Positions 56,170 through 64,000 of a DNA stretch of 64,000 nt are shown one piece after another. The position numbers and the translations under genes are program-made. The notes beneath the pieces were generated by a model. It did not search any database. It was not told the origin of the DNA and worked only from the letters and a program-made list of their open reading frames with translations. Where the stretch lies: positions 1 to 64,000 of the forward strand of contig CALDSY010000186.1 of the NCBI GenBank assembly GCA_937924355.1, given 5' to 3'. Source of the stretch: an uncultured Caulobacterales bacterium. GTDB taxonomy: Bacteria; Pseudomonadota; Alphaproteobacteria; Caulobacterales; Maricaulaceae. Numbering within the stretch: position 1 is the stretch's first letter; every line of letters begins with the position of its first letter.

Positions 56170-56607
56170 TTAATCCATTTCGACAGGCTTATAGTTCTCA
56201 TCGTGTTTTGCGAGCACTTCGCGTGCAGTAAATTGATTATTCTTCGTCATCTTACCGGTCACGACCGTAATTTCATTTTCGGCAAACAAATCCGGCAAGA
56301 CTCCCTTGTAGGCCACAAGAATTTCTGACGCATTGTTCTCAAAACTTGTGCCCGCTTCGACAAAGTCCACAATTGAGAACTGAATGGTCAGATCTCTGAG
56401 GGTTTTAAGGGTCCCCGGAACCACAACCCCGCCGACTTTGTAGGTTTCAGACTCAGGTTCAAATCCGGGCGCTAGGACTTCTGATGGGTGATAATAAAAC
56501 TGCAGATTACGATTCAGGGCTGTCATGATCAGAAACAGGCCCAAAATCAATAAAGTGCCGAAGACGCAAATGAGCGCGATGCGCCGATTTCTATTTTTCG
56601 ATATCAT
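56170..56607 (-). CDS. ccmE: Cytochrome c maturation heme chaperone CcmE
   Basis: CcmE receives heme from CcmABCD and passes it to apocytochromes. One N-terminal transmembrane helix, the YYHPSEVL motif, and the heme-attaching histidine in VLAKHDENYKP are present. I start at the ATG at 56605-56607 (MISKNRNRR), following TAGGG, giving 145 residues; the longer upstream frame overlaps the divergent ccmA and lacks support. Unusually it is divergent from ccmABCD instead of within that operon. Confidence 0.95.
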   Translation of the reverse strand: MISKNRNRRIALICVFGTLLILGLFLIMTALNRNLQFYYHPSEVLAPGFEPESETYKVGGVVVPGTLKTLRDLTIQFSIVDFVEAGTSFENNASEILVAYKGVLPDLFAENEITVVTGKMTKNNQFTAREVLAKHDENYKPVEMD

Positions 56608-56698
56608 AGCCCTATAAGAGCACATTCTATCTATCTTCGGCACAGGAAAATTTGACGCGCTTGTTTTACAGCAGCAAGAATGAAATAACACGCCTGTT

Positions 56699-57346
56699 AT
56701 GTTCGCTGCAGACCCCTTGGCCCCAACCGCTTTACGCTTCGAAAACGTTACGTTTTCGCATGGGGAACGACAATTGTTTGGCGGGTTGTCATTTGCACTA
56801 GAGGCGGGGCAAATCCTTTGGATCATTGGTGACAACGGGATCGGCAAAACATCTATTTTGAAGTTGGCGCTTGGCCTCCTAAAACCAGAATCAGGTAAGA
56901 TTAGTTATGAACGCGACGGCGTATCTATAACCGCGCGCCGCTTTGTTGGGTATGTCAGCCATAAAGATGCGTTTGAACCGCTGCTAACGGTTCGGGAAAC
57001 ATTGGCCTTCTGGCGCGATGTTTTTGAAACGGACCCAGAGACTGAACAAGACATCGATGAGATACTAAGCCAATTTGGGTTATCAGGCCAAGCCCTTCAA
57101 AGAACCCATAGCCTGTCAGCGGGGCAAAAAAGGCGCTTGGCTTTGGCGCGAATGCACATTGGCAACAGAGCAATTTGGATAATGGACGAACCCAAAGCGG
57201 CAATGGATCAAACCGGCCAGGCTCTGATCGACTCACTCTTGCGGGCGCATGTTCAGCGCGGCGGCTCTGCGCTCATTGCCTCTCATTATGGCCCCGCGGC
57301 AATTAGTAAAAACACCCGAAAGCTTATTTTAGAGGCGCCGCAATGA
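56699..57346 (+). CDS. ccmA: Heme exporter ATP-binding protein CcmA
   Basis: ABC ATPase releasing heme-loaded CcmE from the CcmC-CcmD complex. Walker A GDNGIGKTS, signature LSAGQKRRLALA, Walker B AIWIMDEP, with the D-loop AAMDQ. 215 residues. ATGA overlap with ccmB follows. First gene of ccmABCD-mazG. Its start is 91 bases from the divergent ccmE start. Confidence 0.95.
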   Translation: MFAADPLAPTALRFENVTFSHGERQLFGGLSFALEAGQILWIIGDNGIGKTSILKLALGLLKPESGKISYERDGVSITARRFVGYVSHKDAFEPLLTVRETLAFWRDVFETDPETEQDIDEILSQFGLSGQALQRTHSLSAGQKRRLALARMHIGNRAIWIMDEPKAAMDQTGQALIDSLLRAHVQRGGSALIASHYGPAAISKNTRKLILEAPQ

Positions 57347-57999
57347 CGGCCCTGTTAAAAAGAGATTTGATGGTTTTGCTCCGCCAACCCCGGGGTTGGC
57401 TCCTGGCACTGACTTTCTTTGTGTTATTTCTAAGCATCATCGCCATCGCCCTTCAGGGTGATATTGGGGTTTTAAACAGGATCGCCGCACCTGTGATCTG
57501 GCTGGCCGTCGTATTTAGCTTGCTTCTAACGTTTGAAACTCTTTTCACGGCAGATGTGCAAAATGGTATTATGGAGCAATACCGGCTGGCCGGACTTTCC
57601 GGCCTTAGCATTGTTCTAAGTAAATTCATCATGGTCTTTCTAACGAGCATTGTACCGCTCGCCCTAGCGATCCCATTAATCGGCGTCATGTATCAGTTGC
57701 CGATGGTCCACATTGCTGCGATTACCCTCAGCCTGTTGATCGGTGCGCCGGCGATCATAGCGCTCGGCCTTGTGTCTGCGGCCCTATTGTCCGGGCAAAG
57801 ATCAGCCGGATTTCTCATCATCCTTCTGACCTTGCCTTTTATGATCCCGGTCATCATTTTTGCCTTGGCCGGTATCAACGCATATCCGATTGAAGGATTA
57901 GACAATCCAGGTTTTATAGCCCTTGCAGGGCTTAGTCTTTTGTCTTTTGCAATCTGTATCCCGGCAAGTTCCGCGGCTTTGAAAATAAATATGGAATGA
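57343..57999 (+). CDS. ccmB: Heme exporter membrane protein CcmB
   Basis: Membrane partner of CcmA with six predicted transmembrane segments in 218 residues; conserved LLKRDLMVLLRQP start and family motif in the central loop (LFTADVQNGIMEQYRLAGLS). It overlaps ccmA by ATGA and is followed directly by ccmC. It functions in the CcmABCD heme delivery complex. Confidence 0.94.
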   Translation: MTALLKRDLMVLLRQPRGWLLALTFFVLFLSIIAIALQGDIGVLNRIAAPVIWLAVVFSLLLTFETLFTADVQNGIMEQYRLAGLSGLSIVLSKFIMVFLTSIVPLALAIPLIGVMYQLPMVHIAAITLSLLIGAPAIIALGLVSAALLSGQRSAGFLIILLTLPFMIPVIIFALAGINAYPIEGLDNPGFIALAGLSLLSFAICIPASSAALKINME

Positions 58000-58000
58000 T

Positions 58001-58741
58001 ATGATCAGCTATTTGGCAAACCCGCAGCGATTTTTAAAATTCGCCCGTATTGCGCGCCCGTTCTTTATGGCCGGGGCCATTGGATTGCTTTGCTTTGGAC
58101 TATGGCAAAGCCTGTTTGTGGCGCCTGCAGATGTCAAACATGGCGAGGCGGTCCGGATCATGTTTGTCCATGTTCCTGCCGCTTATCTTTCTATGCTGGC
58201 CTATACGGCCTTGTTCGTGGCCAGTTTGGTGAGTTTTATCTGGCGGCACAATCTGGCCGATTACGGCGCCCGAGCATTTGCCCGTATTGGTCTTGTCTTC
58301 ACAGCCCTTTGTCTGGCGACAGGCTCGATCTGGGGTAAAACCGGCTGGGGGACGTGGTGGGAGTGGGACGGACGGATGACATCTGTGCTCGTCCTGTTTT
58401 TTATCTACGCGGCCTATCTGTTTCTTTGGGTGGTTGTTGAGGATCAAAAACGCGCCGCGCGAATAGCCGCTATTTTTGCTATGATTGGCATGGTCAACAT
58501 ACCTATTATCAAATTTTCCGTGGAGTGGTGGAATAGTCTGCACCAGAGCGCAACCATTTCCAATGTTGGCGCGCCGGGCCTCGATACGGTCTATGATGTG
58601 CCGCTATGGTCCATGATCCTGGCTTATACATGCATTTTTGCCTGGCTATCTATTCAGCAAGTCGCAACGGATATCGAACGAGCCCGGTCCCGACGCGCCC
58701 CCCAAACCAAAGGCGCCAATATCAAGATTGAGGACGTGTAA
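58001..58741 (+). CDS. ccmC: Heme lyase membrane subunit CcmC
   Basis: Six-transmembrane protein carrying the tryptophan-rich WWEWDGRMTSVLVLFFIY heme-binding motif (WGTWWEWD) and flanking periplasmic histidines (VHVPAAY; WWNSLHQ), which present heme to CcmE. 246 residues. The stop overlaps the ccmD start by one base (TAATG). Confidence 0.95.
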   Translation: MISYLANPQRFLKFARIARPFFMAGAIGLLCFGLWQSLFVAPADVKHGEAVRIMFVHVPAAYLSMLAYTALFVASLVSFIWRHNLADYGARAFARIGLVFTALCLATGSIWGKTGWGTWWEWDGRMTSVLVLFFIYAAYLFLWVVVEDQKRAARIAAIFAMIGMVNIPIIKFSVEWWNSLHQSATISNVGAPGLDTVYDVPLWSMILAYTCIFAWLSIQQVATDIERARSRRAPQTKGANIKIEDV

Positions 58742-58848
58742 TGCTGGACTTTGGTAAACATACGGCATTTGTGCTCTGGTCATATGGGTTATCCGGGCTC
58801 GGTATATTGGCGCTGATTCTCTACACCTATGTCCGGGGCCGGAAATGA
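58741..58848 (+). CDS. ccmD: CcmD, small heme-exporter membrane protein
   Basis: A 35-codon gene directly between ccmC and mazG: one hydrophobic helix (FVLWSYGLSGLGILALILYTYVRGRK) with basic C-terminal end, matching CcmD length and topology. ATG overlaps the ccmC stop (TAATG) and its TGA overlaps the mazG start (ATGA). CcmD stabilises the CcmC-CcmE-CcmAB complex. Position and overlaps support it strongly although it is very short. Confidence 0.85.
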   Translation: MLDFGKHTAFVLWSYGLSGLGILALILYTYVRGRK

Positions 58849-59645
58849 CGGACATATCATTTCTGGGTAAAACTCCCCTTGAGCGGCTCATTCATTTAAT
58901 GGCCAAGCTGCGCAGTGACGCGGGCTGTGCCTGGGATAAAGAACAAACATTTAAGACTATCGCCCCCTACACGATCGAGGAAGCCTATGAGGTCCGAGAG
59001 GCCATCGTAACCGGCGATATGGATGCCCTCAAAGAAGAACTGGGGGACCTTATGTTTCAGGTTATTTTTCATTCTCAGATGGCCGCGGAACAAGAAGCTT
59101 TCAACGTCAACGATGTCTGCGATGCCCTCGCGGAGAAAATGGTTCGGCGACATCCCCATGTCTTTGTTCAGGGCGATGACCGCTCGCCCGAAGAGCAAAC
59201 CATCGCATGGGAAACGATGAAAGCCCACGAACGCAAAACCAAACCCGGCAAAGGGGGCGTATTGGATGACGTTGCGCTCGCGCTTCCGGCGCTGATGCGC
59301 GCGGAAAAATTACAAAAACGAGCCGCACGGGTCGGTTTTGACTGGCCAAATCTTGACGGTGTCCTTGAGAAAATTTCCGAAGAAGCAAAGGAGGTTGCTG
59401 CGGCGGCAGACACGCGGGATGCAGATGCCATCGAGGACGAGATTGGCGACCTTTTATTTGCCGTAACCAATTTGGCCAGAAAACTGAAAGTCGATCCCGA
59501 GAAAGCCCTGCGCCGAACCAATGACAAATTCACCCGCCGTTTTCATTCTATTGAGGTCTATGCAGCGCGCAACAATCGGCCTCTGGAGACCATGTCACTC
59601 GAAGAGATGGAAGCTCAGTGGCAGGCAGCCAAAAAAGCAGACTAG
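58845..59645 (+). CDS. mazG: Nucleoside triphosphate pyrophosphohydrolase MazG
   Basis: Hydrolyses all NTPs/dNTPs to monophosphates and clears damaged nucleotides. Tandem MazG domains show the EExxE..ExxD metal motifs (YTIEEAYEVREAI, KEELGDLMFQVIFHSQM; and SEEAKEVAAAADTRDADAIEDEIGDLLFAV). 266 residues match E. coli MazG length. The start overlaps the ccmD stop (ATGA). Its stop overlaps the convergent hflX stop by four bases (CTAG). Confidence 0.95.
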   Translation: MTDISFLGKTPLERLIHLMAKLRSDAGCAWDKEQTFKTIAPYTIEEAYEVREAIVTGDMDALKEELGDLMFQVIFHSQMAAEQEAFNVNDVCDALAEKMVRRHPHVFVQGDDRSPEEQTIAWETMKAHERKTKPGKGGVLDDVALALPALMRAEKLQKRAARVGFDWPNLDGVLEKISEEAKEVAAAADTRDADAIEDEIGDLLFAVTNLARKLKVDPEKALRRTNDKFTRRFHSIEVYAARNNRPLETMSLEEMEAQWQAAKKAD

Positions 59646-60958
59646 GCCGTTTGTAAAAGATCAGGATGGCGAGATTTGAATTTGCCCACATCCACGTCAC
59701 TCAACTGGACTTGCATATGGCAAACACCGCCCTCGCCCGTATCTTCTGACAACACCAATCCATGTTCGTGCAGCCAAGCGCGCACTTTAAAATCCTTGGG
59801 CGGAATAACAACCTCAATGATATCATCTTTGGCTGTCAGAGCGGCCTCTATACCGAGCATGAGATCGCTGATCCCCTCCCCGGTTTCGCAGCTGATAATG
59901 TGCGCGTCAATTTCCTGGTCCGAGGCCCGAGCTATTTCGGCAAGCGATTCAATCGCTTCAAATTTTTCACCTGAGAGGCGATCAACTTTATTCCAGACTT
60001 CAATGACAATTTGCCCGTGTTCAGGGCCCGCCTCGATCTGATCGAGTACCATCATGACGTCCTCGCGCCGCTGATCCGCCAAGGGATCGGAAATATCACG
60101 CACATGTAAAAGAATATCCGACTCTTTCACCTCCTCGAGCGTCGCGCGAAAGGCGGAAATTAGATCCGTCGGCAAGTCAGCAATAAAACCCACCGTATCC
60201 GAAAGGACGGCAGGTTTCCCATTGGGCAAAGGCAAAACTCGATGCGTCGTATCCAATGTCGCAAATAACATATCTTCTGCCAGAACGCCGCCTTCGGTCA
60301 GTATGTTAAAGAGTGTGGATTTCCCCGCATTGGTATAACCGACGAGCGCCACAACACGCTCTGGCGCCTTTTGACGTTGGCGGCGCTGCAAGCCGCGTGT
60401 ACGGCGCACTTGCTCTAGGGCGCGACGTAGCTTGGTCATTTTCTCAGATAGCACCCGTCGATCAGATTCGATCTGTGTTTCACCTGGCCCTGCCAAGAAG
60501 CCCTGACCGCCCCGCTGACGTTCTAGGTGGGTCCAGGTCCGGACCAATCGAGATCTTTCATAGGCCAGTCGGGCAAGTTCCACCTGAAGTCGGCCTTCTT
60601 TGGTCGCTGCCCGCAACCCAAATATTTCGAGTATGAGCCCGGTGCGGTCAATAACCTTGACCTTCCAAAAACGTTCCAGATTACGTTGTTGAATGGGCGA
60701 AAGCCGGCAATTCATGACAACAATGCTGGCTTTATCTGAGGATATGACTTCGGCGATTTCAGAAATTTTACCGCCGCCCAGATAATTGGCGGCATTAATA
60801 TCTCGCAAGGGCACGACCCCTTGATAGACAACATCAACGCCAAGCGCCTCGGCAAGACCTACGGCTTCTTCTAGCTCGTATTGAGATTGATCCGAATTTC
60901 TAGATGGCCTTGGATGCAGTACAATGCACCGCTCAACGGCCGCTTTGATGACAATCAT
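59642..60958 (-). CDS. hflX: GTPase HflX
   Basis: Ribosome-splitting GTPase active under stress. The HflX-specific N-terminal domain precedes a G domain with VALVGYTNAGKSTLFN, DTVGF (FIADLPTDLI) and NKVDRL. 438 residues. It lies 25 bases downstream of hfq, the standard hfq-hflX order. The start ATG fits the usual HflX N-terminal fold. Confidence 0.96.
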   Translation of the reverse strand: MIVIKAAVERCIVLHPRPSRNSDQSQYELEEAVGLAEALGVDVVYQGVVPLRDINAANYLGGGKISEIAEVISSDKASIVVMNCRLSPIQQRNLERFWKVKVIDRTGLILEIFGLRAATKEGRLQVELARLAYERSRLVRTWTHLERQRGGQGFLAGPGETQIESDRRVLSEKMTKLRRALEQVRRTRGLQRRQRQKAPERVVALVGYTNAGKSTLFNILTEGGVLAEDMLFATLDTTHRVLPLPNGKPAVLSDTVGFIADLPTDLISAFRATLEEVKESDILLHVRDISDPLADQRREDVMMVLDQIEAGPEHGQIVIEVWNKVDRLSGEKFEAIESLAEIARASDQEIDAHIISCETGEGISDLMLGIEAALTAKDDIIEVVIPPKDFKVRAWLHEHGLVLSEDTGEGGVCHMQVQLSDVDVGKFKSRHPDLLQTA

Positions 60959-60983
60959 CTAAGCCGGTACTTTCGTAAATCGG

Positions 60984-61235
60984 CTAAGAATCTGATTCGC
61001 TTTCTTCTTGATCAAACAGCTGAACAGGCACGGACGGCATGATCGTCGAAATCGCATGTTTATACACGAGTTGTATTTGACCATCCCGCCGTAATAATAC
61101 GCAGAAATTGTCAAACCAAGTGACAACACCCTGTAGCTTTACACCATTGACGAGAAAAATTGTCAGAGGTGTTTTTGACTTCCTGACAGAATTCAGAAAG
61201 GCGTCTTGTAAGTTTTGTTTTTTTTCGCCAGACAT
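60984..61235 (-). CDS. hfq: RNA chaperone Hfq
   Basis: Sm-like hexameric RNA chaperone mediating small RNA regulation. Sm1 motif [26 protein letters not shown] and Sm2 YKHAIST are diagnostic. 83 residues with an acidic Ser/Glu/Asp tail. GGGG lies six bases before the ATG. In alphaproteobacteria hfq is typically followed by hflX, as here. Confidence 0.97.
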   Translation of the reverse strand: MSGEKKQNLQDAFLNSVRKSKTPLTIFLVNGVKLQGVVTWFDNFCVLLRRDGQIQLVYKHAISTIMPSVPVQLFDQEESESDS

Positions 61236-61360
61236 TTTGACCCCACTTAGTCCCCATTTTGACTAGTACCCAGTCCTTGTCTTAAAAGGACCTTCAACCG
61301 CTATGCAAGCGTTTAAAGGGGCTTGGCTCTACTTTTTGCAGTTAGTTTGGTGGATTGTTG

Positions 61361-62794
61361 CTAGCTTACCCACAATCTGGGCGACATAAAGGCGAATATT
61401 GCCAACACCTCGACACGGCCAATCAACATTAGCGAAGAGGATATAACCATTTGGGTCTCGGTAAAGGACTCAAAACCAAAAGGTGCCTGCGTGGCCGCGA
61501 GTAATGGCCCCATATTGGAGACACTTGCGGCACTACTGGCAACGGCAAACGGAAAGTCCATGCCCGTGGCCGCCAGCGCCATAATCCCGCCAGCGAAAAC
61601 CAGTGTGTATCCAAAGAAATACATCCACAGCGATAAGAAGGCATTATCAGGAAGACTTTGCGCCCGAAAAACCACGGGTACAACGCGGGACGGATGGGTC
61701 AAGCGGCTCATATCCGTATCCAAATGCCTAAATAATAACAGAACCCGGATAAGCTTTAGCCCGCCTGTCGTCGACAAAGCACTGCCCCCGATTAATGCGA
61801 GCGCAATAAGAATGACCGGCGGCAACATTTCCACGCCAATTACATGCTGATCAAATCCGGTGGAGGTGGCGAAAAAGACCGCCTCGGGAATCACAGTCGT
61901 TACATGGTGAAAATCCGTGTAGATACAGGCTAGGACGATCAGAAAAGCGATGATACCGAATAGAGTCCGGTGTTCCACATTGGTGAAAAAACGGCGAAAA
62001 TCTCGCCATGTCATGTTACGAACGATGTCCCACAAAACGGCCACGTTAAACGCCCCGAGCAAACAAGAAATACAAAGGGCAAATAATCCAATTCCGCGAA
62101 CGTAGAAATCAAGGGGCTCCCCTCTCGGGGTTAACCCGCCCGTCGCCACAGACGTCAATGCGAGACAGAATGCTTCGAATATGCCCGTACCGGACATAAT
62201 CAGAAATACGAAACAGACCATTGATATTGTCAAATAAATGGCGCCAACAACTTTAAAGACGCTCGCCAAATGCGCAAACAACTCCCCCTTGCGAAAGGTA
62301 AATAGAACCGATCGATGGACCCCTGTTCCCTGAAGATTTAAGGCGGCTAGAATGACAACGGCAAAAGTTGCAACGACGACGCCACCGCTCCATTGCAACA
62401 AGCTTCTGAACACATGGATCGTGCGCGGAATTTCCGATGGATCGAGAGCACTTGCCCCTGTTGTCGTAAAGGCTGAAACGGCTTCGAAATACGCAGATAT
62501 GGCGGTGGAGGACACCCCGGTGGACACATAAGGAATAGCCGCAAACACGGGTATAACCAGCCAGAAAACAACTAAAAACATCAGGGCTTCGGAGAAGGAC
62601 TCTTTGGCCCGCATGCCTCGGGTTGTTAACACCATGATACAGCCAATGAGCGCGCATCCAATGGCGCCGGTCGCCAAAGAGAGCGGGGCCGCGGTTTCAC
62701 CCAATGCCATACCCAGCAAGGCCGATAAAACCATCAACCCGACAAGTCCGAGAAGACTGTACCCTAGCCACAATATGATCCGATTAAGCGCCAA
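61361..62794 (-). CDS. trkH: Potassium uptake protein TrkH
   Basis: Trk-type potassium channel/transporter subunit with four repeated M1-P-M2 units. Selectivity-filter-like segments occur in FTTTGASALDP, SVATGGLTPRG, ATSTGFDQHVIG and SASVSNMGPLLA, as expected for TrkH. 477 residues. The start is a TTG at 62792-62794 after GCGGA (seven bases). It lies 18 bases after trkA, forming a Trk pair with it. Confidence 0.95.
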   Translation of the reverse strand: MALNRIILWLGYSLLGLVGLMVLSALLGMALGETAAPLSLATGAIGCALIGCIMVLTTRGMRAKESFSEALMFLVVFWLVIPVFAAIPYVSTGVSSTAISAYFEAVSAFTTTGASALDPSEIPRTIHVFRSLLQWSGGVVVATFAVVILAALNLQGTGVHRSVLFTFRKGELFAHLASVFKVVGAIYLTISMVCFVFLIMSGTGIFEAFCLALTSVATGGLTPRGEPLDFYVRGIGLFALCISCLLGAFNVAVLWDIVRNMTWRDFRRFFTNVEHRTLFGIIAFLIVLACIYTDFHHVTTVIPEAVFFATSTGFDQHVIGVEMLPPVILIALALIGGSALSTTGGLKLIRVLLLFRHLDTDMSRLTHPSRVVPVVFRAQSLPDNAFLSLWMYFFGYTLVFAGGIMALAATGMDFPFAVASSAASVSNMGPLLAATQAPFGFESFTETQMVISSSLMLIGRVEVLAIFAFMSPRLWVS

Positions 62795-62812
62795 TTTTTT
62801 TCCGCTTAAATG

Positions 62813-64000
62813 TTAAAAATAATCTGTGCTCACGCGGAACACATCTTCAATCTGCTTGAACGCAGATTTTTCAGCGAGCAACACGATGTGATCACCTTTT
62901 TTGAAGACCAGGTTTTTATCCATTCGTGCGACAATGCCGTCTTGAATAATCGCGCCGATGGCAATGCCATCAATCTTGACGTCTTCGAGTTTCTTTCCGG
63001 CCAGCAGGGAGGTGTCCAGCACCTCACCTTCGACCACTTCCGCCTTACCATCGGATAATGTGAAAACATCCCGAATGCGACCGCGCCTAACGTGCCTTAA
63101 AATCGACGAAACGGTTGCGGCGCGCGGATCAACAATCTTGTCAATCGGCAATTCTGAAACCAGCTCTTGAATGGACACATCGTTGACCAGGCTAACCACC
63201 TGTTTCGCCCCCATTTTCTTGGCCAGAACCCCTGAGAGAATATTTGTTTTATCATCATTGGTCAGACAAAGAACCAATTCGGCTTCGGGAACTCCGGCTT
63301 CTTGCTGGATCTCAGCGGTCATAGCATCGCCGTTCAAGACGACAGTGCGTTTCAAGATTTCTGCAGCAATCTCTGCCCGGTCTTTCTTATACTCGATGAC
63401 CCGGCACCGAATGCCGCGAACTGACTCCAGCTCTTTGGCAACGAACGTACCCACATTGCCGCCCCCGATAACCACAATATGACGCGCTCTGTCCTCATTA
63501 GTACCGACGATTTCGAGCAGGCGATTGGCATGTTCTGAGCGCACAATAAAATAGGCATCGTCCCCGACATAGAGCTGATCTTCTGGCGTTGGAACGAAAA
63601 TTTCGCTTTCCCGGCGCACGCCAACAATCTCCGCCTGTAATTCGGTAAACAGATCTGGAATTTGTCCAATAGGCGTTTCTATAATCGGGCAGTCATCTTC
63701 AATATGAATGCCCAAAAGTTTGACCGCATTATCGGCAAAGGGCACGACTTCGAACGCGCCGGGCATATGTAGCCGCCGTAAAATGGCCTTCCCGATTTCG
63801 ACCTCAGGAGAGATAATAATATCGATCGGCATATGCTGACGACTGTAGAGATCGTTCCATTCGTTTTCCAGATAGCTTTGGGCGCGGACACGGGCGACTT
63901 TGGTCGGAACATTGAACAAGGAATGAGAGACCTGACAGGCCATCATATTGACTTCGTCTGAATGGGTAACAGCGATTATCATATCGGCCGACTCAATACC
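62813..64000 (-). CDS. trkA: Trk potassium uptake regulatory protein TrkA (cut by window edge)
   Basis: Two RCK domains: NAD-binding motif IGGGNVGTFVAKELESV in the second half, and the MIIAVTHSDEVNMMACQVSHSLF segment near the visible start. The N-terminus (about 60 residues, including the first GxGxxG) lies beyond the right edge; the frame is open to 64000. It controls TrkH by nucleotide binding. In related genomes trkA lies near ntrX, which would be expected just outside the window; that is inference. Confidence 0.95.
   Translation of the reverse strand, partial: GIESADMIIAVTHSDEVNMMACQVSHSLFNVPTKVARVRAQSYLENEWNDLYSRQHMPIDIIISPEVEIGKAILRRLHMPGAFEVVPFADNAVKLLGIHIEDDCPIIETPIGQIPDLFTELQAEIVGVRRESEIFVPTPEDQLYVGDDAYFIVRSEHANRLLEIVGTNEDRARHIVVIGGGNVGTFVAKELESVRGIRCRVIEYKKDRAEIAAEILKRTVVLNGDAMTAEIQQEAGVPEAELVLCLTNDDKTNILSGVLAKKMGAKQVVSLVNDVSIQELVSELPIDKIVDPRAATVSSILRHVRRGRIRDVFTLSDGKAEVVEGEVLDTSLLAGKKLEDVKIDGIAIGAIIQDGIVARMDKNLVFKKGDHIVLLAEKSAFKQIEDVFRVSTDYF

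Noticed and set aside
56032-56328. 98-codon plus-strand frame overlapping ccmE
   Set aside because: It runs antisense through ccmE and has no ribosome site; composition is unlike the neighbouring genes.
56608-56847. 80-residue N-terminal extension of CcmE
   Set aside because: It would overlap ccmA and its translation lacks a signal or motif; the family start is at 56607.
61233-61263. Direct repeat GTCAAAATG (two copies 22 bases apart) at the hfq start
   Set aside because: Short, and the upstream ATG is out of frame; chance is likely.

Overview
This 64 kb window is a densely packed bacterial chromosome segment with every hallmark of an alphaproteobacterium. Support comes from the tRNA-His with A73 (the alphaproteobacterial type), the blocks YfgM-like/bamB/der, queA-tgt-ppi-ppi-coaD and tig-clpP-clpX-lon, hfq-hflX beside trkA/trkH, a B12-dependent ribonucleotide reductase, a TadG-type protein and a DUF2336 protein. 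Base composition looks mid-range by eye and gene content is core-like. I infer a marine relative of the Maricaulales/Hyphomonadaceae, but sequence alone does not fix the family. I see no prophage, insertion sequence, integrase, CRISPR array, rRNA or other sign of an accessory island. No stretch above 300 bases lacks a gene.

Layout: 1-6 kb has the start of gyrA (cut by the left edge), a lipoprotein Cu/Zn-SOD-like protein, a TadG-like VWA protein, aspS and an exported pentapeptide-repeat protein. 6-16 kb has the class II ribonucleotide reductase nrdJ, a lipocalin, an old-yellow-enzyme flavoprotein, a zinc alcohol dehydrogenase, a homocysteine methyltransferase and an M1 aminopeptidase. 15.5-19 kb is the YfgM-like/BamB/Der operon (secretion, outer membrane assembly, ribosome assembly). 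19-26 kb has panB, an acyl-CoA dehydrogenase, a glycine-rich small protein, a membrane-anchored cytochrome c, NAD kinase, a DUF2336 protein, tRNA-His and an M48 lipoprotein protease. 26-31 kb has a large AsmA protein and phenylalanine hydroxylase. 31-37 kb is one arginine-catabolic (AST) operon of translationally coupled genes: M20 hydrolase, astA, astD, astB and a methyltransferase. 37-45 kb has two related outer-membrane proteins flanking a queuosine/peptidyl-prolyl isomerase/coaD block and tRNA-Lys. 45-49 kb has ttcA, a large redoxin-cytochrome-copper monooxygenase-EF-hand lipoprotein, tRNA-Asp and tRNA-Val. 49-55 kb is the protein quality-control block lon, clpX, clpP, tig. 55-59 kb has a DedA protein and the cytochrome c maturation genes ccmE and ccmABCD, including a 35-codon ccmD. 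59-64 kb has mazG, hflX, hfq, trkH and trkA (cut by the right edge).

Themes: cytochrome c biogenesis (ccm) matches the c-type heme proteins encoded here. Queuosine synthesis (queA, tgt) is encoded together with two of its substrate tRNAs (His-GTG, Asp-GTC). The AST operon and phenylalanine hydroxylase converge at their stop codons and suggest amino-acid catabolism. Most neighbouring co-directional genes overlap by ATGA or TAATG, and several convergent pairs share a 4-base YTAG stop overlap.

The items most worth a second look are the redoxin/cytochrome/copper-monooxygenase/EF-hand fusion, the two outer-membrane proteins built on a shared Cys-pair 'CWDGS' repeat linker (one ending in an unrecognised domain), the AST operon with an M20 hydrolase where AstE would be expected, a Tgt lacking two canonical zinc cysteines, a SodC with a zinc-site His replaced by Asp, and several strong unexplained hairpins.
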